This document shows positions 15,039 to 23,609 of a stretch of 47,915 nt of DNA, piece by piece. Position 1 is the stretch's first letter. Each line of letters starts with the position of its first letter. Below the pieces are notes generated by a model. That model saw only the letters and a program-made list of their open reading frames with translations. It was not told where the DNA came from and made no database searches. A program made the position numbers and the translations under genes. Source of the stretch: Micromonospora yasonensis (lineage in GTDB: Bacteria > Actinomycetota > Actinomycetes > Mycobacteriales > Micromonosporaceae); the NCBI RefSeq assembly GCF_026013475.1, contig NZ_JAPDPH010000030.1:1-47915 (forward strand), in the 5' to 3' direction.

Positions 15039-16190
15039 ATGACGGATGGCACGGGACTGACCATCGGAGTGCTCGGCTCGTACGGCGGCCGCAACCTCGG
15101 CGACGAGGCGATCCTCAGCGGTCTGCTGGCCGACCTCCGGCGGCAGGAGCCGAAGGCCCGGATCATCGTCTTCTCCCGGAACCCCGCGCACACCGCGCTG
15201 GCCCACCCAGACGTGGAGGCGGTGCCCTGGGAGGGCGTCAGCCGGGTCGACTCGTCGCTGATCCTGGAGCAGCTCGACCTGCTCATCCTGGGTGGCGGCG
15301 GCATCCTCTACGACCGGGAGGCCCGCCGCTACCTGCGGGTGGTCCGGGTCGCCCAGGAGCGCGGCCTGCCGCTGCTCACGTACGCGGTGGGAGTCGGCCC
15401 GCTCAGCGACGGCGTGGACACCGGCATGGTGCGGGAGACCCTGGCCGGGGCGATCGAGGTGACCGTGCGGGACCAGGAGTCCCGGATGGTGCTGGAGGAG
15501 GCGGGCCTGCTGAACCCGATCACCGTCACCGCCGACCCGGCTTTCCTGCTCGATCCGGAGGACTTCCCGGCGAGCTGGCTGCGCGAGGAGGGCGTGCCCT
15601 CCGGGAAGCGGCTGGTCGGGTTGAGCGTCCGCGAGCCGGGCCGGGCGGCCGAACGCCTCGACGTGGACGGCTACCACCGGCTGCTCGCCCAGATCAGCGA
15701 CTTCCTGGTGCACCGGATTGACGCGTACGTGCTCTTCGTGCCGATGGAGCGGGACGACATCCGGCACTCGCACGGGGTGATGTCGCACATGGTCGCCGCC
15801 GAGCGGGGCCGGATCCTGCACAACGACTACTCGCCCCGGCAGGTGCTCGGCCTGATGAAGCACTTCGACCTCGCGGTCGGCATGCGGCTGCACTTCCTGA
15901 TCTTCGCGGCCATGATGGGCACGCCCTTCCTGCCCCTGCCGTACGCCGGCAAGGTCTTCGACCTGGCCCAGCGGCTCGGGGTGCCGGCGCTGCGCGGCGT
16001 GGAACGCGAGGTGGAGGGCCCGCTGCTGGCCGAGGTGGACCGGCTGTGGGACGAGCGGGAGGCGCGGGCCGACGAGACCGCCCGGCGGGTGTCCGAGGTG
16101 TGCGAGCAGGCCCGGGGCACCTCGCACGTCACCCGGGGGGTGCTGGACAGCCTCCGGTCGCGCGGCCTGGTCCGGTCCGGTGCCGGCTGA
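15039..16190 (+). CDS. polysaccharide pyruvyl transferase family protein (CsaB-like)
   Basis: A 383-residue protein of the pyruvyltransferase family, which includes CsaB, the enzyme that ketal-links pyruvate to cell-wall polysaccharide for S-layer anchoring. The N-terminal motif GVLGSYGGRNLGDEAIL and the central LDLLILGGGGILYDRE are diagnostic. The C-terminal half has VGLSVREPGR, FVPMERDDIRHS and the sugar-nucleotide-site-like VGMRLHFLIFAAMMGTPFLPLPYAGKV. ATG at 15039 follows GGGGAGGAG; the longer frame to 14895 overlaps TetR and is rejected. No secretion signal is visible. The acceptor polymer is unknown; no S-layer genes are nearby. Confidence 0.88.
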   Translation: MTDGTGLTIGVLGSYGGRNLGDEAILSGLLADLRRQEPKARIIVFSRNPAHTALAHPDVEAVPWEGVSRVDSSLILEQLDLLILGGGGILYDREARRYLRVVRVAQERGLPLLTYAVGVGPLSDGVDTGMVRETLAGAIEVTVRDQESRMVLEEAGLLNPITVTADPAFLLDPEDFPASWLREEGVPSGKRLVGLSVREPGRAAERLDVDGYHRLLAQISDFLVHRIDAYVLFVPMERDDIRHSHGVMSHMVAAERGRILHNDYSPRQVLGLMKHFDLAVGMRLHFLIFAAMMGTPFLPLPYAGKVFDLAQRLGVPALRGVEREVEGPLLAEVDRLWDEREARADETARRVSEVCEQARGTSHVTRGVLDSLRSRGLVRSGAG

Positions 16191-16207
16191 GCGGGCCCGC
16201 GCCGGCG

Positions 16208-16414
16208 TCAGACCGCCGGGCCCCGCCAGTTGTAGATCCACGGGCGGTCGTGCCGGTCGTCCGACTCCAGCTCGTAGATCTGCGCCTCGGCCAACCCCTC
16301 CGGACCGACGTGGTGGTGGGTCAGCGGCGGACGGCCGTTGCTGTCCAGCTCGACGGTGACCGTCTCACCGTCGGCCGTGCCGCCCACCAGCGGGATCTGC
16401 GCCGTGGATGTCAT
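16208..16414 (-). CDS. small hypothetical protein
   Basis: A 68-residue acidic protein I do not recognise. ATG at 16414 gives MTSTAQIPLVGGTADGETVTVELDSNGRPPLTHHHVGP and the protein ends in RPWIYNWRGPAV. A purine-rich stretch lies just upstream. It has no membrane segment. It lies on the opposite strand in the short gap between the pyruvyltransferase-like and DinB genes. Confidence 0.6.
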   Translation of the reverse strand: MTSTAQIPLVGGTADGETVTVELDSNGRPPLTHHHVGPEGLAEAQIYELESDDRHDRPWIYNWRGPAV

Positions 16415-16498
16415 GCGCCCATCCTGCCCCGGAGATCCCCGGCCCGCAGCGGGATGGCGGGGCAGCGGGCGGGCGGTTCCCGGGACTAGGGTCCAGAG

Positions 16499-17020
16499 AT
16501 GGCGGACACGACGATCGACCCCACACTCGGTCCGGTCCTCGCCCGTACGGGTGACGAGCGGGCGGTGCTCGAATCGTTCCTCGACTTCCACCGGGCCATC
16601 GTGCAGCGCAAGGCACGGGGTCTCGCCGACGCCGATGCCGGTCGGCGCCTGGTGCCCTCCCTGACCACGCTGGCCGGCCTGCTCAAACACCTCGCCCTGG
16701 TGGAACAGAACTGGCTGGCCCGCCTGTTCGCGCCCGAGCCGGGCGACGTCTACATCACCTCCGAGGAGGAGGCCGAGGCGAGCTTCACCCTCGGCCCGGC
16801 CGACACCGTCGAGACCCTCGCGGCCACGTACGAGGCGGCCTGCGCGCGGTCCCGGGCGATCGCCGCGCGGTTCGACCTGGACCACGTGGTGCCGCACCCG
16901 CAACTCGGCGAGGTGTCGCTGCGCTGGGTGCTGGTCCACCTGATCGAGGAGACCGCCCGGCACGCCGGGCACGCGGACATCCTCCGCGAGCTGACCGATG
17001 GCCAGACCGGGGCCGTCTGA
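16499..17020 (+). CDS. DinB/DUF664 family protein
   Basis: Four-helix-bundle protein of the DinB superfamily, 173 residues, likely a metal-dependent transferase acting on small thiols or an uncharacterised enzyme. The metal-ligand histidines fit LLKHLALVEQNW and EETARHAGHADILREL, the usual helix positions. The N-terminal part, ERAVLESFLDFHRAIVQRKARGLADADA, matches DUF664 members, which pair DinB helices with mycothiol-dependent chemistry in actinobacteria (family knowledge). ATG at 16499 is used. The stop is only six bases from the stop of the convergent PfkB gene. Confidence 0.88.
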   Translation: MADTTIDPTLGPVLARTGDERAVLESFLDFHRAIVQRKARGLADADAGRRLVPSLTTLAGLLKHLALVEQNWLARLFAPEPGDVYITSEEEAEASFTLGPADTVETLAATYEAACARSRAIAARFDLDHVVPHPQLGEVSLRWVLVHLIEETARHAGHADILRELTDGQTGAV

Positions 17021-17026
17021 GCCGGT

Positions 17027-17899
17027 TCAGTCCCGGGGCAGCAGGCCGGCCGGATACTCCATCCCGTCGACGGTGCAGGCCGCGGCGGCCACCCGCGCCG
17101 CGTAGCGGGCCGCGTCGAGCGGGGACGCGCCGCGGAGCCGGGCGGCGATCAGGCCGGCGGCGAACGCGTCGCCCGCGCCGTTGGTGTCCACCACCGGGGC
17201 GGGCGGCGCGGTGGCCGGTACCCGGACCGGCGGGGTGTCCGGGGCGTGCAGGGTCGAGCCGGCCGCGCCGGAGGTCACCAGCACCGTCCGGGGCGCCAGT
17301 TCGGCCGCCACCTTGCCGGCCCGGTCGTCGAGCCGGACGTCGCTGACGAAGACCAGGTCGGCCGCGTCCGCGAAGGGCCGGTGGTAGTCGTTCTCGCCGT
17401 CCCAGTCGTGCAGGTCCGTGGAGAGCGACACCCCGTCGGGCAGGCTCGCGCGCAGGGCCGGCAGCGTGTCCCGGGCCCAGTCCATGATCGATACGTGCAC
17501 GTGCGCCGCCTCGCGGACCAGCGCGGTCAACTCCGCCTCGGCGAACGGCGCCGGGCCCGACCAGGGGCGGGGGTCGTAGAGCGACATCCGGCGGCCGGCC
17601 GGATCCACCATGTTCACCGAGCGGCGGGTGCCGGCCGGGGCGTCGACCAGCACCGCGCGTACCGAGGTCCGGGCCAGCGCCGCCCGGACCACGTCGCCGG
17701 CCGGGTCCATGCCCAGCACGTCGACGAGCCCCACCCGCAGGCCCAGGGCGTGCGCGGCGAGCGCCACGCCGGCGCCGGTGTTGCCAATCCGCAACTCGAT
17801 CGGTGGGACGGCCAGCGAGTCGGCGGCCGGCAGGGGCAGGGCGGGTACCTGGGCGCGGATGTCGACCCCCAGGCCGCCGATCACGAGCAGATCGAGCAT
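17027..17899 (-). CDS. PfkB-family carbohydrate kinase
   Basis: ATP-dependent sugar or nucleoside kinase of the ribokinase fold, 290 residues. The N-terminal signature region is LLVIGGLGVDI and GNTGAGVALAAHALGLRVGLVDVLG. The C-terminal PfkB motif is VVDTNGAGDAFAAGLIAARL, with Asp of GAGD as the catalytic base. ATG at 17899 begins MLDLLVIGGLGV. Genes around it give no pathway, so the substrate stays open. It is convergent with DinB, with six bases between the stops. Confidence 0.9.
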   Translation of the reverse strand: MLDLLVIGGLGVDIRAQVPALPLPAADSLAVPPIELRIGNTGAGVALAAHALGLRVGLVDVLGMDPAGDVVRAALARTSVRAVLVDAPAGTRRSVNMVDPAGRRMSLYDPRPWSGPAPFAEAELTALVREAAHVHVSIMDWARDTLPALRASLPDGVSLSTDLHDWDGENDYHRPFADAADLVFVSDVRLDDRAGKVAAELAPRTVLVTSGAAGSTLHAPDTPPVRVPATAPPAPVVDTNGAGDAFAAGLIAARLRGASPLDAARYAARVAAAACTVDGMEYPAGLLPRD

Positions 17900-17953
17900 G
17901 GCGCCGACGGTAGCGAGTCACGGCGGTGGTCCGCCCGCCCGGGTGCCGCTGTC

Positions 17954-20137
17954 CTATTCCAGGACGTGCGGCTCCGGCTGGTCGGGCACCGGGCTGGTGC
18001 GCTGCATCCGGGCCCGGGTACGGTCCACCGCTCCACGGGCCAGGGCCAGATCGAAGACGTTGCGGAAGACGGTCGACAGGTCGGGATCGCGGTCCAGCGC
18101 GCCGGCGAAGCTGATCGACGACGCGCTGAAGACGAAGCCACCGTTCGGCTTCTCGACGAGGACCATGGACGCCCCGCCGCCGACGTTCTGCCCGCGCGCG
18201 ATGACGTCCTCGGGGGCCGCCTCGGCGGGCAACCCGAGCAGGGTGTCGACCTCCCAGCCGCTGGCGCCGCCGTTGTACCCCCTGGTGCCGAACTGGCTGC
18301 CCACCGTCAGCCGGGTGCCGGCCAGCAGCGGGTGGTCGCGGACCACCGCGTACGGCGCGAACGTGAACCAGCTGGCGCTGGTGTAGTTGACGCCGAGCAC
18401 CTGCGAGGCGGGCAGGCCGAGGGAGTTGAACGTGTCCCGCTTGCCCGCGGAGGTGCGGAAGCTGATCGCGCTGCCGTCGTCGCTGAACGCGACGCGCTCG
18501 TAGATGCCGTTGCCGCCCGCGTAGATCACGCGGCCGCCGCCAGCCTCGTAGTCGGCCAGGTGCTGGCGCATCGCCTCGGACCAGTACTCCGGGTGGCTAC
18601 CCAGCACGAGCGCCTTGTAGCTGCTCAGCCAGCTGCCCGACGCGTGCAGGTCGGCGTCGTCGTAGCAGTCGAAGGCGAGGTTCTGCTTCGCCATCCACCG
18701 CAGGAGCATCACGTCCGACCACATGGTGTGCTCCAGGCAGGCGGTCGGCTCGACGCTCCACTCGGTGGACGGGCGGCGCAGCGTCAGGGTCCGCACGCCG
18801 CTGAGGTCGCCGCAGTACTGGTTGTGCCCGCCCCAGGTGTTGTAGGCGTGGTAGGTGTTGCTCGGCACGAGGAACGCGATGTCGTTGGTCGGCTGCTGGG
18901 GCCGGACGACGAACGGCACATACCGCCGGAGCTGGTGCGGGCCTTCGAGGCGGACCGCGTACAGCCCGGAGGGCCAGTCCTCCGGGATCGTCAACTGGTA
19001 GCTGTCCGACCAGCCGCAGCCGCGCTGCAGGTAGCCGGTCGGCAGCAATTGCAGCTTGCCGGTGACGCTGGTGGCGTCCGTCACCACCACCGGGCCGCCG
19101 GTGCTCGGGGCCACCCGTACCACGGACGCCGTGAACGACGGGAAGGTGCTGGACACGGCCACCCGTACCGGCTGTCCGGGGGTGACGCTCGGGGTCTGCG
19201 CGTACCCCTGGAGCGCAGCCCGGCTCTGCATGGTGAATCCGCTGCCGACACCCTTTCCGGAGCCGCCGTTGACCCAGGTGGCCTTCTGGTCGGTGCCCGC
19301 GGTGGCCCAGTTGTTCAAGCGGTAGTAGGTCAGGCTGCCGACGGCCGGTTTGGTCGGGTCGCTCGGCTTCACGCCGTACAGCGCACCCTGCCCGGCGAAC
19401 ATCAGGCCGTTCATGCCGAGCTCGGTGAATCCGCGGCCCAACCGGAAGCCCGAGCCCTTGGCCCAGAGGCCGCTGCCGAGGTGCCGGTACCAGAAGATGT
19501 CGCCGAACCGCCAGGCGAAGATGACGCCGGAAGCGTCCGCCTGGAGTTGGTAGCTCTTGAAGTCCCGGCCGATCCGGGAGCCACCGGTCCACCGTCCGGT
19601 CGACGGGATGTACCGGTATCCGTACAGGTCGCCGTCGGCGTCCACGCCGTAGATCGCCCCGTCGAAGCCGAACACCCGGGGGAACTTGTTCAAGCCCATG
19701 GCGACCTGCCGGCTGGTGCCCCAGTAGCCGGCGCCGGTGGTGTAGTTGGTGCAGACGTAGCGGTGGTAGAGGACGGTCCCGTCGGCCCGCACCCCGTACA
19801 GCGAGCCGTCGGTGCTGCCGAGCACGGTGACGAACTGGTTCCAGCCCGACCCGATCTTCCGGCCGGAGCCGGACGCCCAGCCGCTCACGCCCGTCTCCCA
19901 GCCCCAGTGCCGGTACCACAGCAGCGATCCGTCGGCCTGGATCGCGTAGAGGACGCCGTCGCCGCCGCCGACGAGCTGGATGAACCGCTGCTCCGGGTCG
20001 TAGCTCGGCGTCGCCGCCGCGGCCGGTGCGGTGTCGGTCGCGAGCACCGCCGGCACGGCGGTCGCCGTCACCGCCAGGACACTGCCGCTGCGGAGTACGC
20101 CACGACGAGTGATCTGCCGCGGATTGCGCGATGCCAT
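17954..20137 (-). CDS. Tat-exported tachylectin-like propeller fused to N,N-dimethylformamidase-like domain
   Basis: A 727-residue secreted protein with three parts. Residues 1-42 are a twin-arginine signal (TRRGVLRSG at 10-18, then a hydrophobic stretch and AxA-type end). Residues about 45-305 hold five repeats with period near 45-50, each built on LYxVxADGxLxxYR (positions 63, 113, 162, 206, 253), which is the five-blade pattern of tachylectin-2-like lectins. From about residue 315 to the end, the sequence (NDIAFLVPSNTYHAYNTWGG, LGSHPEYWSEAMR, AGGGRVIYAGGNGIYE) matches the C-terminal domain of the N,N-dimethylformamidase large subunit. A sugar-targeted hydrolase or a binding protein is plausible; activity is not shown. 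It is divergent from the SNF2 helicase gene. Confidence 0.8.
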   Translation of the reverse strand: MASRNPRQITRRGVLRSGSVLAVTATAVPAVLATDTAPAAAATPSYDPEQRFIQLVGGGDGVLYAIQADGSLLWYRHWGWETGVSGWASGSGRKIGSGWNQFVTVLGSTDGSLYGVRADGTVLYHRYVCTNYTTGAGYWGTSRQVAMGLNKFPRVFGFDGAIYGVDADGDLYGYRYIPSTGRWTGGSRIGRDFKSYQLQADASGVIFAWRFGDIFWYRHLGSGLWAKGSGFRLGRGFTELGMNGLMFAGQGALYGVKPSDPTKPAVGSLTYYRLNNWATAGTDQKATWVNGGSGKGVGSGFTMQSRAALQGYAQTPSVTPGQPVRVAVSSTFPSFTASVVRVAPSTGGPVVVTDATSVTGKLQLLPTGYLQRGCGWSDSYQLTIPEDWPSGLYAVRLEGPHQLRRYVPFVVRPQQPTNDIAFLVPSNTYHAYNTWGGHNQYCGDLSGVRTLTLRRPSTEWSVEPTACLEHTMWSDVMLLRWMAKQNLAFDCYDDADLHASGSWLSSYKALVLGSHPEYWSEAMRQHLADYEAGGGRVIYAGGNGIYERVAFSDDGSAISFRTSAGKRDTFNSLGLPASQVLGVNYTSASWFTFAPYAVVRDHPLLAGTRLTVGSQFGTRGYNGGASGWEVDTLLGLPAEAAPEDVIARGQNVGGGASMVLVEKPNGGFVFSASSISFAGALDRDPDLSTVFRNVFDLALARGAVDRTRARMQRTSPVPDQPEPHVLE

Positions 20138-20216
20138 CTGGAACAGCCTTTCCCCGTGAACCCGAGGGAACCTAGCGTGCGAGTGCGCCGAGGTGGAACC
20201 CCGCCGGCGGGAGTGG

Positions 20217-20233
20217 CTCGAAAATCATTCGAG
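20217..20233. promoter_or_regulatory. palindrome in divergent promoter region
   Basis: CTCGAA-AATCA-TTCGAG, a perfect inverted repeat in an unusually AT-rich stretch between the Tat-exported protein gene and the helicase gene. Possible operator; the regulator is unknown. Confidence 0.4.
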
Positions 20234-20339
20234 TATTCAGCAATTTCGACCGTTCGGAGGACGGGCCCGCGCGGCGTGGTCGACCGAGACCGTCACCAGC
20301 CCTCCGGCTATCCTCGACAGTCGTCACGAGGAGGCACAG

Positions 20340-23300
20340 GTGCTGGTCATCCACGGATCGTGGCTGGTCGGCGCCGGTCTCGCCGTCTGGGCGGAGGACA
20401 GCGCCCGTCCGGCCACCACGCCGCGCCGTCCCGGCCGGGCACCGCGCGAGCGTCCCCACCCGTTCGCCGCCGACCACGCCGCGCTGGCCGCCGCGCTCGG
20501 CGAGCACCCGGGCGAGGCGACCACCGTCCTGCTCACCATCCCCACCCGGGCCGGCGCGCCGCTGGACTCACCGGAACTGGTCCGGGTCGCCGTCGCCGAC
20601 CGGGTCCGCGGCCGGGTCACCCTGGCCGACTGGCGGGCGCCCGCCCTGGTGTACGCCCCGGACGTCGCGCTGCCCCTGCTGCGCGCCCTCGACCAGCTCG
20701 CCGGGGTACCAGGGGCCAGCCTGCGGCACCTGTCCGAACTGGCCGGCTTCGCCGCCGACCTGGTCGCCCGGGGACGGCTGCTGCCCGGCGTCGCGGACCT
20801 CCCGACGTCGTCGCCCGGCGAGGCGGCCCCGGGCACCGGGCCTGGCGGCCGGGCCGGAGGTGTTTCGGTCACCTCGTCCGGCCGTACCGGCCGGGGTGGG
20901 GTGGCCGTCCCGGCCAGGCGCGGCCCCCGGCGGGTCGACGCCACCGACGCGGTGACCGCCCGGGCCGTGTGGCGGCCGCTGCTCACCGGGCCGGACGCCG
21001 CCTGGGCGCGCTCGCTCGCCCTCGCCCTGCCCCCGGCGGCCCGCGCCGCGGCCTCGGCCGTGCCCGGCCGGCGTGGCGGCGTGCCGGCCGGCCGGGGCGC
21101 GGGGTCGGCTGCCCCGAGTGCCGCGCCGGCCGTCTCCGGCGGGCCGGACGATCCAGCCGGGGCGGGAGGCCCGGGGGACCTGGTCGCCGACGCGCTGGAC
21201 GCGCTGACCGACGCCGCCGCCCGGGCGGCGCTCGCGGAGACGGCCCTGCACCGGGGGATGCGCCCCGGGTCGGTGCCCCGCTGGCTGGCCGCGCTCACCG
21301 GGCCGGAGCCGATCTTCACCGTCCCGCCGGCCGCACTGGACACCCTCCGTACCGAGCTGGACGCCTGGCAGCGGGACGCCGCGGGCGGCGCGGTACGGGC
21401 AGCCTTCCGGCTGGTCGAGCCGGCCGTCGACCCGGTGGCCGAGCTGGTCGAGGGCGGCGCCTGGCGGGTCGAGTTCGGCCTGCACCCGGCCGACGAGCCG
21501 GGCCTCGTGATCGACGCCGCGGACGTCTGGCAGGGGCCGGCGCGGGCGCTCGCCGACCGGGGCGTCGACCCGCAGGAGACCCTCCTCGCCGAGCTGGGCC
21601 GGGCCAGCCGCCTCTGGCCGGAGCTGGACGACGCGCTGCGTACCGCCACGCCGGAGGGGATGGAACTGGACGCGGAGGGGGCGCACCGGTTCCTCCGGGA
21701 GGGCGCGCCGGTGCTGCACGCGGCCGGCTTCGGGGTACTGCTGCCGTCCTGGTGGCGGCGTTCGTCCACCCGGCTCGGCGCCCGGCTGCGGGCACGCGGC
21801 CGGGCCGCCCCCGGCACGGTCGCCGCCGCCTCCGGCGGCCTCGGGCTGGACGCCCTGGTGGACTACCGCTGGGAGGTCGCGCTCGGCGACCAGCCACTGA
21901 GCGCCGAGGAGCTGGCCTCGCTGGCCGAGCTGAAGTCCCCGCTGGTCCGGCTGCGTGGCCGGTGGGTCGAGCTGGACCCGAAACGCCTGGAGGCCGGCCT
22001 GCGGCTGCTCCGCTCGGCCGGCGAGCTGAGCGTGGCCGACCTGCTGCGGATGGGCCTGGCCGAGGCCGACCGCCCGGACGAGCTGCCGGTGCTGGAGGTG
22101 ACCGCGGACGGGGCGCTCGGCGAGCTGCTGGCCGGCGAGGCGGAACGGCGGCTCGCGCCGGCCGACCCGCCGTCCGGGTTCGCCGGCACGCTGCGGCCGT
22201 ACCAGCGGCGGGGGCTGGCCTGGTTGGCGTTCCTCCAGTCGCTCGGGCTCGGCGGGATCCTCGCCGACGACATGGGGCTGGGCAAGACCGTGCAACTGCT
22301 CGCGTTGCTCGCCGGGGACCCGCCGGAGGTCGGGCCGACGTTGCTGGTCTGTCCGATGTCGCTGGTCGGCAACTGGCAGCGCGAGGCGGCCCGGTTCACG
22401 CCGGGGCTGCGTGTCCACGTCCACCACGGGGCCGAGCGGGCCCGGGGCGAGGAGTTCGCCGCCGCCGTGCACGCCGCCGACCTGGTCCTGACCACCTACT
22501 CGGTGGCCGCCCGGGACGCGTACGACCTGGCCGGGATCGACTGGCACCGGGTGGTGGTGGACGAGGCGCAGGCGATCAAGAACGCGGCCACCCGGCAGGC
22601 CGAGGCGGTCCGGTCGCTGCCCGCGCGGCACCGGATCGCGGTCACCGGTACGCCGGTGGAGAACCGCCTCGCCGACCTCTGGTCGATCATGCAGTTCGCC
22701 AACCCGGGCCTGCTCGGCCCGGCCGCGACGTTCCGCAAGCGGTTCGCCGAGCCGATCGAGCGGCACGGCGACGTCGAGGTGGCCGGGCGGCTGCGCCGGA
22801 TCACCGGACCGTTCGTGCTGCGCCGGCTCAAGACCGACGCGTCGATCATCTCCGACCTGCCGGAGAAGCTGGAGATGGAGGTGCTCTGCAACCTCACCGC
22901 CGAGCAGGCGGCGCTCTACCGCGCGGTGGTCGACGACATGATGGCCAAGATCGAGTCCAGTGACGGGATGGAACGCCGGGGCCTGGTGCTGGCCACCATG
23001 ACCCGACTCAAGCAGGTCTGCAACCACCCGGCGCAGCTGCTGCACGACGGCTCGGCGCTGCCCGGCCGGTCCGGCAAGCTGGAACGGCTGGAGGAGATCG
23101 TCGACGAGGCGCTCGCGGCGGGGGAGAAGGCCCTGCTCTTCACCCAGTACGCCGAGTTCGGCGGCATGCTGCGCGGCCACCTGTCGGCCCGTACCGGGCG
23201 GGAGGTGCTCCTGTTGCACGGCGGCGTCGGCAAGGCCGAGCGGGACGCGATGGTGACCCGGTTCCAGTCCCCGGACGGCCCACCGCTGTTCGTCCTCTCC

Positions 23301-23609
23301 CTCAAGGCTGGCGGCACCGGGCTGACCCTGACCGCGGCGAACCACGTGGTGCATGTGGACCGGTGGTGGAACCCGGCCGTCGAGGACCAGGCGACCGACC
23401 GGGCGTTCCGGATCGGCCAGCGCCGGCGGGTGCAGGTCCGCAAGTTCGTCTGCGCGGGCACCGTCGAGGAGAAGGTGGCCGCGATGATCGCGGACAAGCG
23501 CAGCCTGGCGCAGCGGGTGGTGGGCACCGGCGAGCAGTGGGTCACCGAGCTGTCCACCGAGACGCTGCGCGAGCTGTTCGCCCTGGAGTCCGGGGCGGTG
23601 GTCGAGTGA
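20340..23609 (+). CDS. SNF2-family DEAD/DEAH helicase
   Basis: A 1,089-residue SWI2/SNF2-type ATPase that would translocate on double-stranded nucleic acid. The Walker A region, ADDMGLGKTVQLLALLA, is near residue 642. The Walker B box is DEAQAIKN near 741, and the C-terminal helicase lobe has GGTGLTLTAANHVVHVDRWWNPAVEDQATDRAFRIGQ near 990-1025. The N-terminal 600 residues are a family-specific region broken by a Gly/Pro/Arg linker around residues 155-200. GTG at 20340 is supported by GAGGAGG six bases upstream; the longer frame to 20193 is not needed. The stop overlaps the next gene as GTGA, so it is coupled to the SWIM protein. Confidence 0.92.
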   Translation: MLVIHGSWLVGAGLAVWAEDSARPATTPRRPGRAPRERPHPFAADHAALAAALGEHPGEATTVLLTIPTRAGAPLDSPELVRVAVADRVRGRVTLADWRAPALVYAPDVALPLLRALDQLAGVPGASLRHLSELAGFAADLVARGRLLPGVADLPTSSPGEAAPGTGPGGRAGGVSVTSSGRTGRGGVAVPARRGPRRVDATDAVTARAVWRPLLTGPDAAWARSLALALPPAARAAASAVPGRRGGVPAGRGAGSAAPSAAPAVSGGPDDPAGAGGPGDLVADALDALTDAAARAALAETALHRGMRPGSVPRWLAALTGPEPIFTVPPAALDTLRTELDAWQRDAAGGAVRAAFRLVEPAVDPVAELVEGGAWRVEFGLHPADEPGLVIDAADVWQGPARALADRGVDPQETLLAELGRASRLWPELDDALRTATPEGMELDAEGAHRFLREGAPVLHAAGFGVLLPSWWRRSSTRLGARLRARGRAAPGTVAAASGGLGLDALVDYRWEVALGDQPLSAEELASLAELKSPLVRLRGRWVELDPKRLEAGLRLLRSAGELSVADLLRMGLAEADRPDELPVLEVTADGALGELLAGEAERRLAPADPPSGFAGTLRPYQRRGLAWLAFLQSLGLGGILADDMGLGKTVQLLALLAGDPPEVGPTLLVCPMSLVGNWQREAARFTPGLRVHVHHGAERARGEEFAAAVHAADLVLTTYSVAARDAYDLAGIDWHRVVVDEAQAIKNAATRQAEAVRSLPARHRIAVTGTPVENRLADLWSIMQFANPGLLGPAATFRKRFAEPIERHGDVEVAGRLRRITGPFVLRRLKTDASIISDLPEKLEMEVLCNLTAEQAALYRAVVDDMMAKIESSDGMERRGLVLATMTRLKQVCNHPAQLLHDGSALPGRSGKLERLEEIVDEALAAGEKALLFTQYAEFGGMLRGHLSARTGREVLLLHGGVGKAERDAMVTRFQSPDGPPLFVLSLKAGGTGLTLTAANHVVHVDRWWNPAVEDQATDRAFRIGQRRRVQVRKFVCAGTVEEKVAAMIADKRSLAQRVVGTGEQWVTELSTETLRELFALESGAVVE

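Noticed and set aside
17246..22963. Very long plus-strand frame over the PfkB, Tat protein and helicase genes
   Set aside because: It is antisense to two clear genes and then in a wrong frame of a third. GC-rich codon bias keeps such frames open.
20568..23354. Long minus-strand frame opposite the SNF2 helicase
   Set aside because: No family resemblance; it mirrors the helicase codons.
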